A stretch of 64,000 nucleotides of DNA from Hsuehochloa calcarea (taxonomy: Eukaryota > Streptophyta > Magnoliopsida > Poales > Poaceae): positions 18,571,385 to 18,635,384 of the forward strand of contig CM070594.1 in the NCBI GenBank assembly GCA_036346395.1. Reading direction: 5' to 3'. The notes beneath the pieces were generated by a model. The model was not told where the DNA came from, did not search any database, and was given only the letters and a program-made list of their open reading frames with translations. Below, in pieces: positions 22,166 to 33,756 of the stretch. Numbering within the stretch: the first letter of the stretch is position 1; every line of letters begins with the position of its first letter. Both the position numbers and the translations under genes were made by a program.

Positions 22166-22807
22166 CTTTCTCTCCAAGGTGGCGCAATGTGGGAGGAGGC
22201 AGCAGAGGTGCCGCAATGGGGGAGGAGGAAGCAGGGGTGACAGTTCAAAACGGAATGGGCAGCAATGTGCATAGAAGGAGGCAAGAGCAATGTGGTGGCG
22301 AATAGGAGGAGGCAAGCGGCAGGTGGCGAACGGGGAGGAGGCAGCAGGGTGGCCAATGGGGAGGAGGCAGCAACAGCAGCTGCAGCGGAGGACCCGGCGG
22401 GAACGCGCGCTCGACAGAGAACCAGGGGAGGGGGTGGCGTGCATAGGCGCGGTGGCAGGGCGGCGCCGGAGATCGCGGAGCCAGGCGGTGTGGCTGTTAA
22501 AGGGGAAAATGAGGGGGGGGGGGAGAGAGAGAGATAGGCGGGAGAAGAAGGAGCCGGTGGGAGGAGGAAGAAGAAAGAAGGGGGAGCAAAGAAAAAGGTC
22601 GAGGCGAGTGAGCCGGGAGAGAGAGGTGGGTGGGGAGAAAAAAAAAAAAAGGGGGGGGTGATGGGCCGGGCCGGGAGAGAAAGCGGGAGAGGGAGAGAGA
22701 GAAATAATTTAAATTTTGATATTTGAAGTTTAAGTTTTTGGAGGGTTTTTGTATTAAAAATCAAATTTTGAATTTATTTAAAAATATTGTTGAAAAAGGA
22801 TGTTACA
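22166..22807 (-). mobile_element. LTR 5'-end fragment (minus strand)
   Basis: Read on the minus strand from 22807 it begins TGTAACATCC, then is AT-rich for about 100 bp. It then enters a pyrimidine-rich and GC-rich stretch with runs of T and C, as in 5309-5973. Long overlapping ORFs on both strands reflect the skewed composition; none shows conserved motifs. The part below about 22550 may instead belong to the leader of the CACTA element. Confidence 0.5.
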
Positions 22808-23900
22808 CAAAGTTCGGTCTCTTCTGGATGGAAGGTTTGTATGTTCAGTCTCTCCTGTTATTGCTTTCTATAAACGGTAATTGGCCTGGGGATGAATCTT
22901 CACACGATCATGCATACATTTTGTACTGGCTTGCATATTGTGTGAACGCGTTACTGAATGCATGTAGTGATCCACCGGGTCCTGCAACGTATGATCTCAG
23001 GATAAAATGGCACGTAATAATTTTTTTTGATGAATGGCACGTAATTATTATCAGATTGAAGAAATTTTGGTAGAATTTTAGTTACGCAATCTCATGGGTC
23101 GATCGATTGGTTTAATTGCTCGGATTAATCTGGTATCTTGGGTATCCAAATAATAAATAAATTCAGCTCATCCGCTGCAATATGAGATTATTTACGTTCT
23201 TGATTGATGTTTTTCTTAACCTGGTTACAAATCCATGGATGGATATGCATAAACGTAAACATCTAAGATTAGCGCAAAACTGCAAAATTAATTTGGAAAC
23301 ATATATCTAAAAGCTAGCATATCTTTTGTAATAAAGACATGCATCTTGCAAGGAGCCTTCCATAACTTGTTCAGTCTCCCGGCCAGTAGGCTTTATCCTA
23401 GAACACAGCCATCTGCCTTTTTTTACCCCTATAATCCTGAACAAATTTCATAAACCTTGATGAACTAAAATCTTATTTTGACCTTGATTCTGACCATTTG
23501 TGTATAGAAAAAAGGTCTGTTGTGTGATCATGCATCTAGCTAGACTAGACTGCTTATGGACATATATATATATAGTGAAAGTTCAAGATGGGCACTACAG
23601 CTCTTGTTTTTTTTTTTCCTTTTTGAATGTAATAGATGGGCACAATTAAGGGCTTGAGAATTTGCTAGCTAACCACACATTAACAGGCAGCGATTCATTC
23701 TGTCTCTTCGATGCATATCTGTAACAGTAATCCCTTTCCATATCACGTTTTTTGGCACGCTGCAATCTGCGCATCTACGATGATCCTCCAGCATAAAACC
23801 ACCTCCCCCCTCCATTGCTTTCACCTCGCACCAAACCAGCCATTTCCCTTCGATTTGATCTGTAGCGAGCCTCTTGCTTGCTACAGATCCGGTCGAGGCA
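22808..23900. other. Upstream flank of the MADS-box gene
   Basis: No coding sequence recognised. AT-rich with a (TA)n tract at 23564-23574 that could serve as a TATA region only if the 5' UTR were long (over 300 bp). No convincing core promoter is visible closer to the start. Confidence 0.4.
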
Positions 23901-24683
23901 ATGGCTCGCAAGAAAGTAAACCTCCTGTGGATCGCGAACGACTCGACCCGGCGCGCGACATTGAAGAAGCGCCGCAAGGGCCTGATGAAGAAGGCAAAAG
24001 AGCTGTCCACGCTCTGCGACGTCAAGACGTGCGTGGTGGTGTACGGCGAGGGGGAGGCGCAGCCGGAGGTGTGGCCGTCCGTCCCCGAGGCGACAAGCAT
24101 CCTCCAACGCTTCAAGGCCTTGCCGGAGCTGGAACAGTGCAAGAAGATGATGACCCAGGAGGGCTTCCTCCGGCAGCGCATCAGCAAGCTCCGGGAGCAG
24201 CTGCACAACTCGGACCGCGACAACCGCGAGCGCGAGACCAAGCTCCTCATGCACGACGCCCTCGTAGGCCGCCGCCCGGGCCTCACGGGGCTCTCCATTG
24301 AGGAGCTCACCAGCCTCGGCTGCATGGTGGAGATGCGCCTCATGAACGTCATGGACCGCATCCAGCAGCTCCGCGGACAGGCCCTCCCTGCCCCGCCGCC
24401 GCGGCTGTCGCTGTTGCCGGCGACGTCGTCCCTGCCTCTGGTGCCCTACGCCGCCTGCGACATGAACGTGAAGGCGCCGATGATGGATCAGGCGGTGAAC
24501 CAGCAGGGCTGGCTCATGGACGTCGCCAGGACCGGAGGGGACCTCGGTGCCTTGGTCTACAGTGGCTTCGCCGCCGGTGGCAGTGGTGCCGGCACCAGCG
24601 CCGGGGGCGACATGATGCAGCTTCCCAATCTGGGTGCAGGCTTCTCATGGCCCGATCCTCGCACTTCTTTCCCTCCCATGTAA
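23901..24683 (+). CDS. Type I (M-gamma) MADS-box transcription factor, AGL80-like
   Basis: Single-exon gene of 260 codons, DNA-binding nuclear protein. ATG 23901 begins the canonical MARKKVNLLWIANDSTRRAT; an in-frame ATG nine codons upstream (23874) would add residues before the MADS domain and is less likely. MADS domain residues 1-60 (KKRRKGLMKKAKELSTLCDV, then CVVVYG). Residues 60-135 hold the M-gamma-type region, with PSVPEATSILQRF, a helix rich in Leu and charged residues, and SIEELTSLGCMVEMRLMNVM near 140-160. There is no K box. The C-terminus is Gly/Ala/Met-rich. Plant M-gamma factors act mainly in female gametophyte and endosperm and dimerise with M-alpha proteins; that role is inferred from the family. 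The GC-rich coding sequence contrasts with its AT-rich flanks, as is usual for grass intronless genes. Frame intact. The exact orthologue cannot be named from sequence alone. Confidence 0.95.
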   Translation: MARKKVNLLWIANDSTRRATLKKRRKGLMKKAKELSTLCDVKTCVVVYGEGEAQPEVWPSVPEATSILQRFKALPELEQCKKMMTQEGFLRQRISKLREQLHNSDRDNRERETKLLMHDALVGRRPGLTGLSIEELTSLGCMVEMRLMNVMDRIQQLRGQALPAPPPRLSLLPATSSLPLVPYAACDMNVKAPMMDQAVNQQGWLMDVARTGGDLGALVYSGFAAGGSGAGTSAGGDMMQLPNLGAGFSWPDPRTSFPPM

Positions 24684-25261
24684 GGACCAAGGAGAGGCTC
24701 TTCGAAGTGCATGCATGCATGGCCTGCTACGTGCATGTCCATCGACCTATCTCTTATTTGGATTACCCTTTGTAAGGGGTCCTATCTATCTTAGTATTAT
24801 TGCTCTCGTGCCATGTGTCTTCTGCTCCATGAGCTAGCAGAATAGTTTTCACGTTAATTAGTTGTTAGGTTTCTTCGAACATGCAAGCTAGTGTACAAGA
24901 ATGCTTAATGTATTCTCAGTTGTCTTTAATTATGTATGGATGTAATGTTACTGTCCTTGTCCTGGTCAGTGGCAGCATGCATCCCTGTACCCCTTTGCTT
25001 TGTTTAGATCAATGATATTGCGGGTTTGTTATATATATATGTTTGTGATGATTGTCTTGTTGGTATATGTAGTATAATCCAAGATCTCAAGCGTGTATGA
25101 ACTATGAAATGTTCGTGTGGCTAAATGGGGAGCTCGATGAGATGCCACATATGGCCCACATGAATGGCCTCCAAGGGAGGGTGCAGGCTTCTGGAGTTAC
25201 AGGGTGTTCCATGTTCTGACTGGAGGAGCTAATACCTAGACTTGACATTGTTTTCTTAATC
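24684..25261. other. 3' flank of the MADS-box gene
   Basis: The 3' UTR and downstream DNA; AT-rich with (TA)n at 25029-25040. No further coding sequence. Confidence 0.5.
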
Positions 25262-25838
25262 GGAAGCGCTTGAGGTTAGTTTTCCTGGCATGTAATTCTC
25301 TCTATCTCGGCAAGTGGTTTTCTTACGCCAAACAGGGACTACTCTTCGTTCATGGCGATTGGTGGTTCAACGCACGAAACGGAGTTCAGAAGGAACTTCA
25401 GCGTGGGTTTGATACTATGGTGATGATTTTGATTGTTTGGCAAATATGGAAGGAACGCAATACACGAGTCTGCAACGTTATGTACCAGCCGTATCAATCA
25501 ATCATGGATTGTTGCCGTCAAGAAGGCATGCATGCTCTGCAGTGCAGCAGGAGTTCGTTGTCTCCGTTGTTGGCTACGTGGGTAGTGAGAGAGTTACTGA
25601 AGTGTCGTCTTCTTGTAGCCTAGTGTTTAATTTGGTAGTATTTCTATTTTCGGTTGTTTTGTTGTTTATTTTCTCTTTGATGTTTGAGTTGATTGGCGGT
25701 GATTGCTTATTAACACCACGATGTTAAACTTTGCGGTTGTATTAATTTCTACAACCATCTAGTTTTCTTTTCCTGCTTAATGAATGACACGCAAAGCTCC
25801 CTCCCTCGGGAGCTTTGCGCATTTTCGGAAAAAAAAAA
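25262..25838 (+). mobile_element. 5'-truncated LINE (L1-type) 3' end with poly(A)
   Basis: A 3' remnant of a non-LTR retrotransposon. The ORF 25270-25623 encodes WWFNARNGVQKELQRGFDTM then WQIWKERNTRVCN, the conserved C-terminal tail that follows the RT and zinc-finger region in plant L1 ORF2 proteins. A T-rich 3' UTR follows, then tgaatgacacgcaaagctc, a hairpin-like agctccctccctcgggagct, and an A tract (25829-25838). The start of ORF2, including the endonuclease and RT, is missing, as expected from incomplete reverse transcription. Clear target-site duplications were not found. Confidence 0.8.
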
Positions 25839-27344
25839 GGTTGATCTTCCAAGTGCAAGATGCGTTCTGGCAAACCACCCTTGCAACCATTGGATTAGCC
25901 TTGAGATCGGTGTAAAAAGCTACACGTGTTGAACTAAACTAGGTTTTCGTATTTGCTTCGAAAATATATTTTAGTCGCTTGAATCATGTGATAGTTTACC
26001 ATAAGTTGTCTCTTGTTAATTGTCGAGGAAGAGTGAATTTTGAATACTGCTAGACGGGTTGAGTTTTGAAATTTTCAGAAAAGTAGTTTGTCGGATAAAA
26101 ATTTCTACAATGTATAAGATCTGGTCTTAAGCCGTAGTGTCGACGTAGCTGGATGCTATTTTCTACAATGTATAAGATCCAAACGAGTACCAAGGTGTGG
26201 TCTATAAATTAATAATATATAATCTTATCCGACTCCCTCTTCTTCCTCTTTCTCCTTTTTTTTATAATAATTTATTCCTCAGAGCCAGAGCTCAGGATAC
26301 GGAGTTGGCCACCTCACCCTCAGGACCCTCTTGTTGTGTATTGTGGGTGCCCTAAGCTCCTATCATGCTAGTCTATTTATGGTAGTGTTTTTAGTACAGT
26401 GTAAATGGATACTATACATGCTACTGACATACCGTGTTAATCTTTTTGGAAAGTATTTTCGCAAGAGTTCAGACTAATTTGGACAAAACACGCCAGGTTT
26501 AATTTTTGGGCTTCAGCTCCTCCTATAGCGTTAAAAATAGCTTATGGAGCCCAAAAGCTAGAGCCAGAACTCGACCAAACAGGGAAGTCTTGAATCTAGA
26601 TTAGTTGAGTTCTTCTAGTAGGCTAGTTTTCCAAGTGCATGGGTCTCCTCTCAAGAGGAGGGTGAGTTCTTCTTGCAATATCACCATCACTTCTGTATGC
26701 TTCATGCATGCTATTGCCAAATAATATGGTGGAAGCAGCTTAATTGTTCAGATACTTCAAGAACATCAGATCTTGAAGATTGCCAGCTAGCTAGAGATAC
26801 CACGAATCAGCATTAATTTGAGGGAACAGAACAAGATAGACAGAAATGCAATGGTCAGGATTCAAATATTGTGGTGGTCAGGGATCCAAAAATTGGCAAA
26901 ACCGGATTTACCGGTGGAGACCGGTAGGAATACAAACAAAAAAAAAGTTTTTATGAAGAAAAAAAAATTAAAAATCAAATTTACTTGAAAATTTTCCGAT
27001 TTTTGACCTTACCGGCCACCTCGGTAAAAAAATAGGTAATATACATGTCTCCAATTAAGCACCCTGACCAAAAGAGTGCCAATGGGGATTCAAATTCTTG
27101 AACAGACATCTCCAAGCATGCTACGTACAAAACATGGAACTTTGAGGACACGATGATCCGCAGAAATGAATCCATAGGATCAAAATCAAGCCCCCAAATT
27201 AAGGAAGTGGGATTAGAGGGTAAAGAGATTTTGCTATATACTCTGTTGCATTCATGCATGCTCGATAGGAAAATGGAATTGGAAAGTCGCATCCATCCAT
27301 GGTCCTTGCAAGCAAGATGCACATCAATCTTGGCCATGAGCAAG
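25839..27344. other. Intergenic, no gene seen
   Basis: Contains a possible small foldback at 26895-27025 (ggatttaccggtggagaccggt facing ccttaccggccacctcggta), otherwise nothing recognisable. The part next to 27345 should include the 3' UTR of the two-exon gene. Confidence 0.4.
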
Positions 27345-27722
27345 CTAGCTGCCATTGAACTCCTGGATCCTGGCCTTGTCGAGCATGGACCACATGACCT
27401 GCACGTCCTCGTACGCGCACGCCATCACCTCCCCGTGCAGCTTCGACCTCGCGGCGTCGACAATGTACTGTTGCATCATCGCTGCAGAAACGCAAACAAG
27501 CAATCATCAGTTTTAGAGATCGATGTCAATGAGCCGCATGGATGACTAAATTAAACCTGCACGGGAATTGATTCGCGAATGGATGGCTCGATCGATGGTG
27601 AGAGCAAACTAACCCGAGTTAGGCTGCTGCGGCGGCTTCTTGCCGTCCTTGTGTGGCGGGCCGAAGATGGTGCAGGCTTTCCGGAACGGCGACGTGATGG
27701 TGCGCACCCAAGAACCGGCCAT
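27345..27722 (-). CDS. Two-exon gene for an 81-aa conserved plant protein of unknown function
   Basis: Exon 1 is 27722-27614 and exon 2 is 27481-27345, with a 132-bp intron. The donor is CTCGG|GTTAGT and the acceptor TTTCTGCAG|CG. The join is in phase 1 and gives one open frame of 81 residues ending TAG. Without splicing exon 1 stops at once after GGT TAG. The N-terminus MAGSWVRTITSPFRKACTIF is basic and amphipathic. A Lys/Pro/Gln linker follows. The C-terminal half, with LHGEVMACAYEDVQVMWSML near residues 51-70, strongly resembles a small family of conserved plant proteins (MGSWVRTI...LHGEVMACxYEDVQVMWS) of unknown function. No signal peptide is visible. A TATA-like ACATATAAGT (minus) lies about 95 bp upstream at 27818-27827. 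Confidence 0.88.
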
Positions 27723-28274
27723 ATAAACGCACGCGCAAACACAGGGCCGGGCAGGAGAAGGCTAGCACTGACAAATCCAAATCAATCAACAGGCCAGTAC
27801 GTAGCTCGCCCGGTGTACTTATATGTGCGGATCAGCAGAGCTGTATAGTATGGCATCATGCAGAGACATGCAATTAAACTATTAAAGGATAAAGGAGCAA
27901 GAGGTAGCAACGATCCATGGTGTAGCGTATGTATATATTGTGGCGACGAGGAGGAGGAGGAGGAGGAGGAGGAGGAGGTAATCGGTAGCACGACGATCGA
28001 TGTGAGGTGATGGGAGGGAGAAGAGGGTGGGGGAGGCAAGATCCGGGAGACAAGCGAGGTGCGCACAGTGGCTGCACGTGGTGCCCTTGCTTGTGTGTGT
28101 GAGAGAGAACCACCGTGCACATGTGCATGCGACAGTGCGCGCGCATGATTGGCCGCCATGGACCACGGAAGTTCGTCGTCTCCGCCGCCCCGCCCGCGGA
28201 ACAGTGGGTCGATCGTACCAGTCTAGTACATTTTGTGGCTCGCGCGACCCATCACATCAATCCGGTCGGCAACG
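27723..28274. other. Promoter-side flank of the two-exon gene
   Basis: Non-coding. Holds the likely TATA element at 27818-27827 and a (GAG)n tract. The genic sequence stops at 28274, where the retrotransposon block begins. Confidence 0.5.
27948..27978. repeat. (GAG)n microsatellite
   Basis: About ten uninterrupted GAG triplets (CTC on the strand of the two-exon gene), roughly 225 bp upstream of its ATG; CT-rich tracts are common in plant 5' regions. Confidence 0.95.
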
Positions 28275-31200
28275 TGTTAGAATCCAAAAATTTCAATACT
28301 GGATCAGTAACTAGTGTCCGCAGTTACAACATTGAGTATCAATCATATATCACGAATAAGTAAAGTTATTACATAATAATAAATAAAATATAAATATACC
28401 TTACAGCTTTTGACTTGCAGAATGGCCTGACAAACCAAATACCTTTCAAAGAACAGCAGCGGAAGCAGAATAAAAATATATCACATGGAACTCTTACGAT
28501 ATATCCACATGCAATCGACTAGGGCCCGCGACCTAGTTCTAGACCATATTGATCTCCAATCTTGACGGATAATCATAAGTGTCCACATAGCCTTCTTCTT
28601 TTATATTTACTAAATAATAATATATTGAGCGAGTATGAGTACACAACCGTACTCGCGAGCCAACACACATAATACAGTTATATCATATGCAAGGCTGATC
28701 AAAGAAATGGCTTGTGTGATTCTTTTATTTGCATAAAACCACTTATTTAAATAGATTATGTAGTAGCAAATCCTGAGACTTAGCATTTTTAACTAACACA
28801 AGTTTTAACAAAGTTGAGTTTTGTTATAAAATACTAGTGGAGCCTCCAACCTCCTATATCACTGAGTGGCTCTATCCACCGAATGCTCATGCTCTTGCTT
28901 GGGTCACATCCCGTACTTCTCACTGGTTCTCAGCCAGGCAATCTCAAATCTCTGGGATCTAACCCATCTTTTCATTCCACCCGCAAATTATTTTATGAAA
29001 ATAAAAACTAATTCAAGTAAGTTCTCAGCACCGCCCATGACCATGTGTATGGTTGTCTAGATAGTTTTTTCACTCTACAAAGTTAGCACACTTTACCTAC
29101 AAGAGACAATCGTCTTATACTATCAACACGCAACCGTAGGCGTGAGATTAAGATAATCATCACAAGGACTTTACAATGCTCTACCCAATGCAATCCCATC
29201 CTCTAGGTTTCGCTATCGAAGGTGGTTTCCTAATGCAATACAATCACATCACCCTTTGGACTCTCATCCTTCAGGTGGTTGTCAACTAAAACCATAGTGC
29301 ATGACACCATCCATATCCCACTTTTGTGCCGTAATGGTTTCCTAATGCATTATAGCCGCACCACCATTTGGACTCCAATCCTTTGGGTGGACTCCAATCC
29401 TTTGGGTGGATGTCAACTAAGACTATAATACATGTCACATAAACAGGGTCATGAAGCAACGATGAGGCGAACAAATTAATCAGATATGTCGTATCCGTTA
29501 TAGACTCGTGGTTGCACTATTTTTACACGAGTGGACATAACAAGAACTTGGTCTTTTATTGACTCGGGTGGTACTTCCCCATACCCACTCTGTCGTGCAC
29601 TTCCAGCACCCGCCACGCTTTCCAACCACCCAAGTCGAAATCTGTTTTTGATTTTCTTTTATTTTAAAATACTTTTCTAGTCAACATACCAGCCAATCTC
29701 CAACCTCGAGTGCCCAAATATAGTTTTCATGTTTTGAATAAATATCGGGGTAGATCATTGCTCATATGTCAATGTATCAAAGCAAGGCTAAGCATGACAC
29801 TTAGATACGAACTTATTAAGTGGTATGTATGCCATTAGTTCTAGGGTGACAAAGGACAATGTCCAAGTTCAAGGATGGAAATGTTATACGCAATTATCAT
29901 TAAGGTATTAACTATGAGCTGGGCCAACATAGTTGTATAAATCATAGCAATGCAATTTTATAATTTAAAACAATATAGTTATATTTCAAAAGTAGGTGCA
30001 ACATGATCAAAGTTTGGACTCGCCTTGCTCAATGTTCTGATAATCTTATCTTGTTCTTGCTCCTGCTAGGATTGTTGTTTCATCATAGCTTCAAAATCTA
30101 ACTACGTAGAATACGATCGAACCTAAGAATGTCTAAAAGCAACCAAATTAAATCCAATAAATCCAAAGACAAGTAAACAAAAGGAAAACACTTCAAATGA
30201 AAGTAAACATATTAAACAGTATCTTGAAAAAAAGGAAATACTCTAGATAAAACTAATCATACTTAGTGGAGTTGATGAAAGAAATACTTCACATGAAGTA
30301 TATCCAAAAGAAGTTGATGGAAGAAATACTTCAGATGGAATGATGTACATCTAGGGATATTTGGAATGAAGGAAATACCTCAAACCAAAATAGATATACC
30401 CAAACCTTATTCATTTGGTCTAGTGGTGGGGTCTTTGGTTGATAGTCAAACTTAGGGTTAGATAATTGTTTGATCCGGGGTGAGGGCAAGAGGGATCAGG
30501 CTCTCAAAAAGTTTGTTGGTGCAAGGAGTTACGACCCCAACAGGAGGGAGAGAATATTCATAGGAATATTCCTCATTGATTACCTAGATGGGAAAAATCA
30601 CCTTGTTTAGTAGGATCTTGTGATCCACCTTAGGATCACGAACTATCCTTCTACTGGGAGTGGATAGCGAGGAGTGATGGTTGGATTCTATACGAGGGTG
30701 ATTGGTGGTTGATTACTATCGTTCACCTGGGGACATATCACTGCTATCCATACACGACACCAAGCTGAACTAATGACTCCTTCAATTATTACTTCCTATT
30801 TATCGAGGAAGTTCCATGAAAGTAAGGTGAGACCTATGCGTAAGTGCGGGGTTCGCTTTGGGTAGACATGATTCTCACCGACACATTTGACCTAGTTCAC
30901 TTAATGATCACTTTTATTATTTTATATTTATCAAGAAAGTTCCATGAGCCTTAGTTTGAACTTCCAAGCATTGGCTAGACGCCAGACTTACACCTTTAGT
31001 GGTGTCTGCGGGTTTGACTTTCATCTATGAGCTGGTCTTTACTTAGTCTCACTACTTGGGTGCTTGGCATATACTAAAGTAAACCTATCATGCTAGGTTG
31101 ATCCTTAGCCATGACATCTGCTAAGGACTGCTTCTAGTTAAGTAGATAGCCGCTTGTTCCCTAGGTAAGGCCTACATGCTTTCATCTACCTACTAATCCT

Positions 31201-31530
31201 TGTTTAGTAATCAACCCTATCACCTCGATTACTATCACTAGCATGAAGCTAGGTCATAGCTACTGCTAACCTTCATTAAGGTTCACCTAGTATAATGATT
31301 ATGCCTAACTTACTCACTAACAAGTTGTTTAACTAAATGCTTAGTCTTACTACTTATTGTACCAGTCCTTTGTGTTAGTGGTGTGTCACAATCCTAGTTA
31401 GGTGTCAACTAAAGTGATCATTTTACCTATTCGACAATTTGGTAAAGGCTTTCTAGTCATTTGATCATGCGTGTATGTATGTGCCTAAATATGACAATAT
31501 CATCTTAGGTTCTAACTACCTGAGTTGACT

Positions 31531-31907
31531 TGATGCGTACTCACTAGGGGTGGTCCGATCTCCACGGCGTAGGTTGAAGAACAAAGTGAATCTTGCTGTG
31601 GACAGCAGGGATAATTAGTTGTGAGGAGTGGAAAAGGGTAACTAGCTTTAACCTGCCAAGGTTGGATGCGACCAAGTGTTGGGGAGAGACGATCCGAAGC
31701 CTTCTTGACTCTGACCCACTATCCAAACAATCATAGAACTACAATCCGGAACTAATCTACACAAAACGCCTGGAAGCGTAGAGCACGAAATAGGGTATCC
31801 CAGAGGAATCTTCTTGCAAATCCAAGAGAACTCACAAGAGCAAAGGAGCAAGGCACTCAGCAGTCTTGCTGCAATTTTCATATATCGGTTTGTTGAAAAC
31901 TGAAAAG
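31531..31907 (-). repeat. Layer 2 gypsy 3' LTR, distal part
   Basis: Aligns with 53782-54150 (ctcactaggggtgg..cggcgtaggttgaagaac..). Cut at 31907 by the long LTR at 31908-38991. Confidence 0.9.
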
Positions 31908-32251
31908 TGTTTTGTTTAATGGAGTGTTTTGGTGATTAATGACAAATCTAATTGTGAGACTAACAATTCTATTGCTATATCTAGTGTGTAGTCTTATTTG
32001 GATATAAAGGTGAAATTCAACGAGGTATGCATTCGACTTATACTTTTATATATTGTTGCATTCCTCGGATCCAAAAATAGGAAGAACTCAACCATAAGTT
32101 TAACTTGAAGATGTGCATATGTCTTCATTACACATTTATGTATGCACACATTTAGGGAGAGTTCATACTATATTTTGTGGTTTCATTAGTATTGATCTAT
32201 ATTCCATTTTTCACATATATTTGGGTTCTTTACTTTGAAACATATCTGTTT

Positions 32252-32452
32252 GAGTATACAAAACTTGTGTAGTTCTTGTATACTCATGTTTCGAGTATAC
32301 AGAACTTGTGTAGTTCTTGTATACTCATATTTTGAGTATGTAGAACTCGTGTAGTTCTCATATACTCATGTTGTGAGTATAATAGAACTTGTATAGTTCT
32401 TGCATACTCATGTTGGAGTATATATAACTTGTGTAGTTCATACATACTCATA
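32252..32452 (+). repeat. Five tandem ~40-bp repeats
   Basis: The unit runs gagtata[c]agaacttgtgtag then ttcttgtatactcat. Each carries a gagtata...tatactc inverted pair, so each can fold. Located in the 5' (U3) part of the layer 3 LTR. Confidence 0.9.
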
Positions 32453-32654
32453 TCGTGTTACATTATCTACATTCATTTTAATGTGCAATTGAAGTGGTAA
32501 TCATCAATTACCAAAGAGGGAAAGATTGAAGTATCTTATCCCACCATTATGAGTTAATGGTATGGTGTGGTAATTAATGATAATCATACCGTGGAACTAA
32601 CATTTTCGATGAGTTAGATGAATAGGTTATGTTCCAGGGTGATGAAGACTTGGG

Positions 32655-32868
32655 ATGATCATGAGTTGATCATCAAGTCAAGATTCAAGTAAAGAATGCA
32701 TCATGTGTTGATGCATATGAAGAGCTTGAAGAAATGAGAATCATCGTGTGTCGATGATGTTTAAAGAGAAGACCCATCATGTGTTGATGAAGGTCTAATG
32801 AAGGATGCATCATGTGTTGATGCATATCAAGACTTGGAGTAAAGGATGCATCATGTGTTGATGCACAT
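32655..32868 (+). repeat. Short-hairpin array, left half
   Basis: Six copies of an inverted pair around a conserved tgtgt (once tgagt) loop: gatgatca-tgagt-tgatcatc (32655), tgcatca-tgtgt-tgatgca (32698, 32805, 32848), atcatcg-tgtgt-cgatgat (32740), catca-tgtgt-tgatg (32774). Continues at 37012 beyond the solo LTR. Confidence 0.85.
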
Positions 32869-33756
32869 TGTGGATTTCATGGGGATATGCTCCAGATCTT
32901 AGGATGATGTGACAATTGGCAATGGTGTTTACGGTTTGTCGTTTCACGGGTTTTCGACAAAGCTACAGGCTTACTGGACAGGGGCGGTCCGACCGGTCCT
33001 TGCACGGCGGTCCGACCGGTCCCAAATCGGTCGGACCGGCCATGTGGGGCGGTCGGACCGGCGGTGACATAAAAGTACTCAAAACGAGCTGGGCCAAAAA
33101 TAGGTGTTGTAGGCAAGTGAGGGGATCCCAATGCACTTGGTCTCATAATTTTTGGAGTCTCCAGTAAAAAGTTCTATTGGTTTTAATTTCGTAAGGTTTC
33201 GGATTTTCGGGGTTGAAATTCGCTAAGTCCCATAAGCGGTCCGACCGGCTCACGATCGCGGTCCGACCGCCATAAGCGGTCCGACCGGCTCACCTGGAGC
33301 GGTCAGACCGGTAATAACTTGATCATCGGCCAACTTCATGGCGATGCTGTTTTGTTAGGTCAAGTACATGGGTTCCATGGCATATGGTTTGCATGATGCA
33401 TGTTTTGACTAACATGGGTCAAGTTGTGAAGAACTTGTTCCCGAATTCGTGTTTGCTTGTCTGTGGTTGTGCAGGTTGCTTGGTGGTCAACGACGGTCAA
33501 CGGCGAGGAGGATCGGGACTAGACTTGGAGAGTTGAGGTCCATAACGATCGACGATGCCGGGTGAGGTCAACGACTCAAGCGTGACACAAGATGGACAAT
33601 GGTGACCTATTGGCAAATCCATGGTGCATGGTGAAGCGGTTTAGGTCAAAAGTTAAAGACGGCACTTTGCGAAGCGTGCGTGTGTGACCCGTTTATTAGT
33701 GGGCCTTAACGGGAGCCCAATTGAGTCAAACCCTAGGAGTTCTAGGCCTCCACTAC

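Noticed and set aside
22133..22764. 200-codon minus-strand ORF rich in Pro/Leu/Ser and plus-strand Arg/Gly ORFs
   Set aside because: Composition-driven, beside an LTR start; no family resemblance.
27199..27507. 102-codon minus-strand ORF as the gene at this site
   Set aside because: It is a different frame across the intron and exon 2; the spliced frame gives the conserved family sequence instead.
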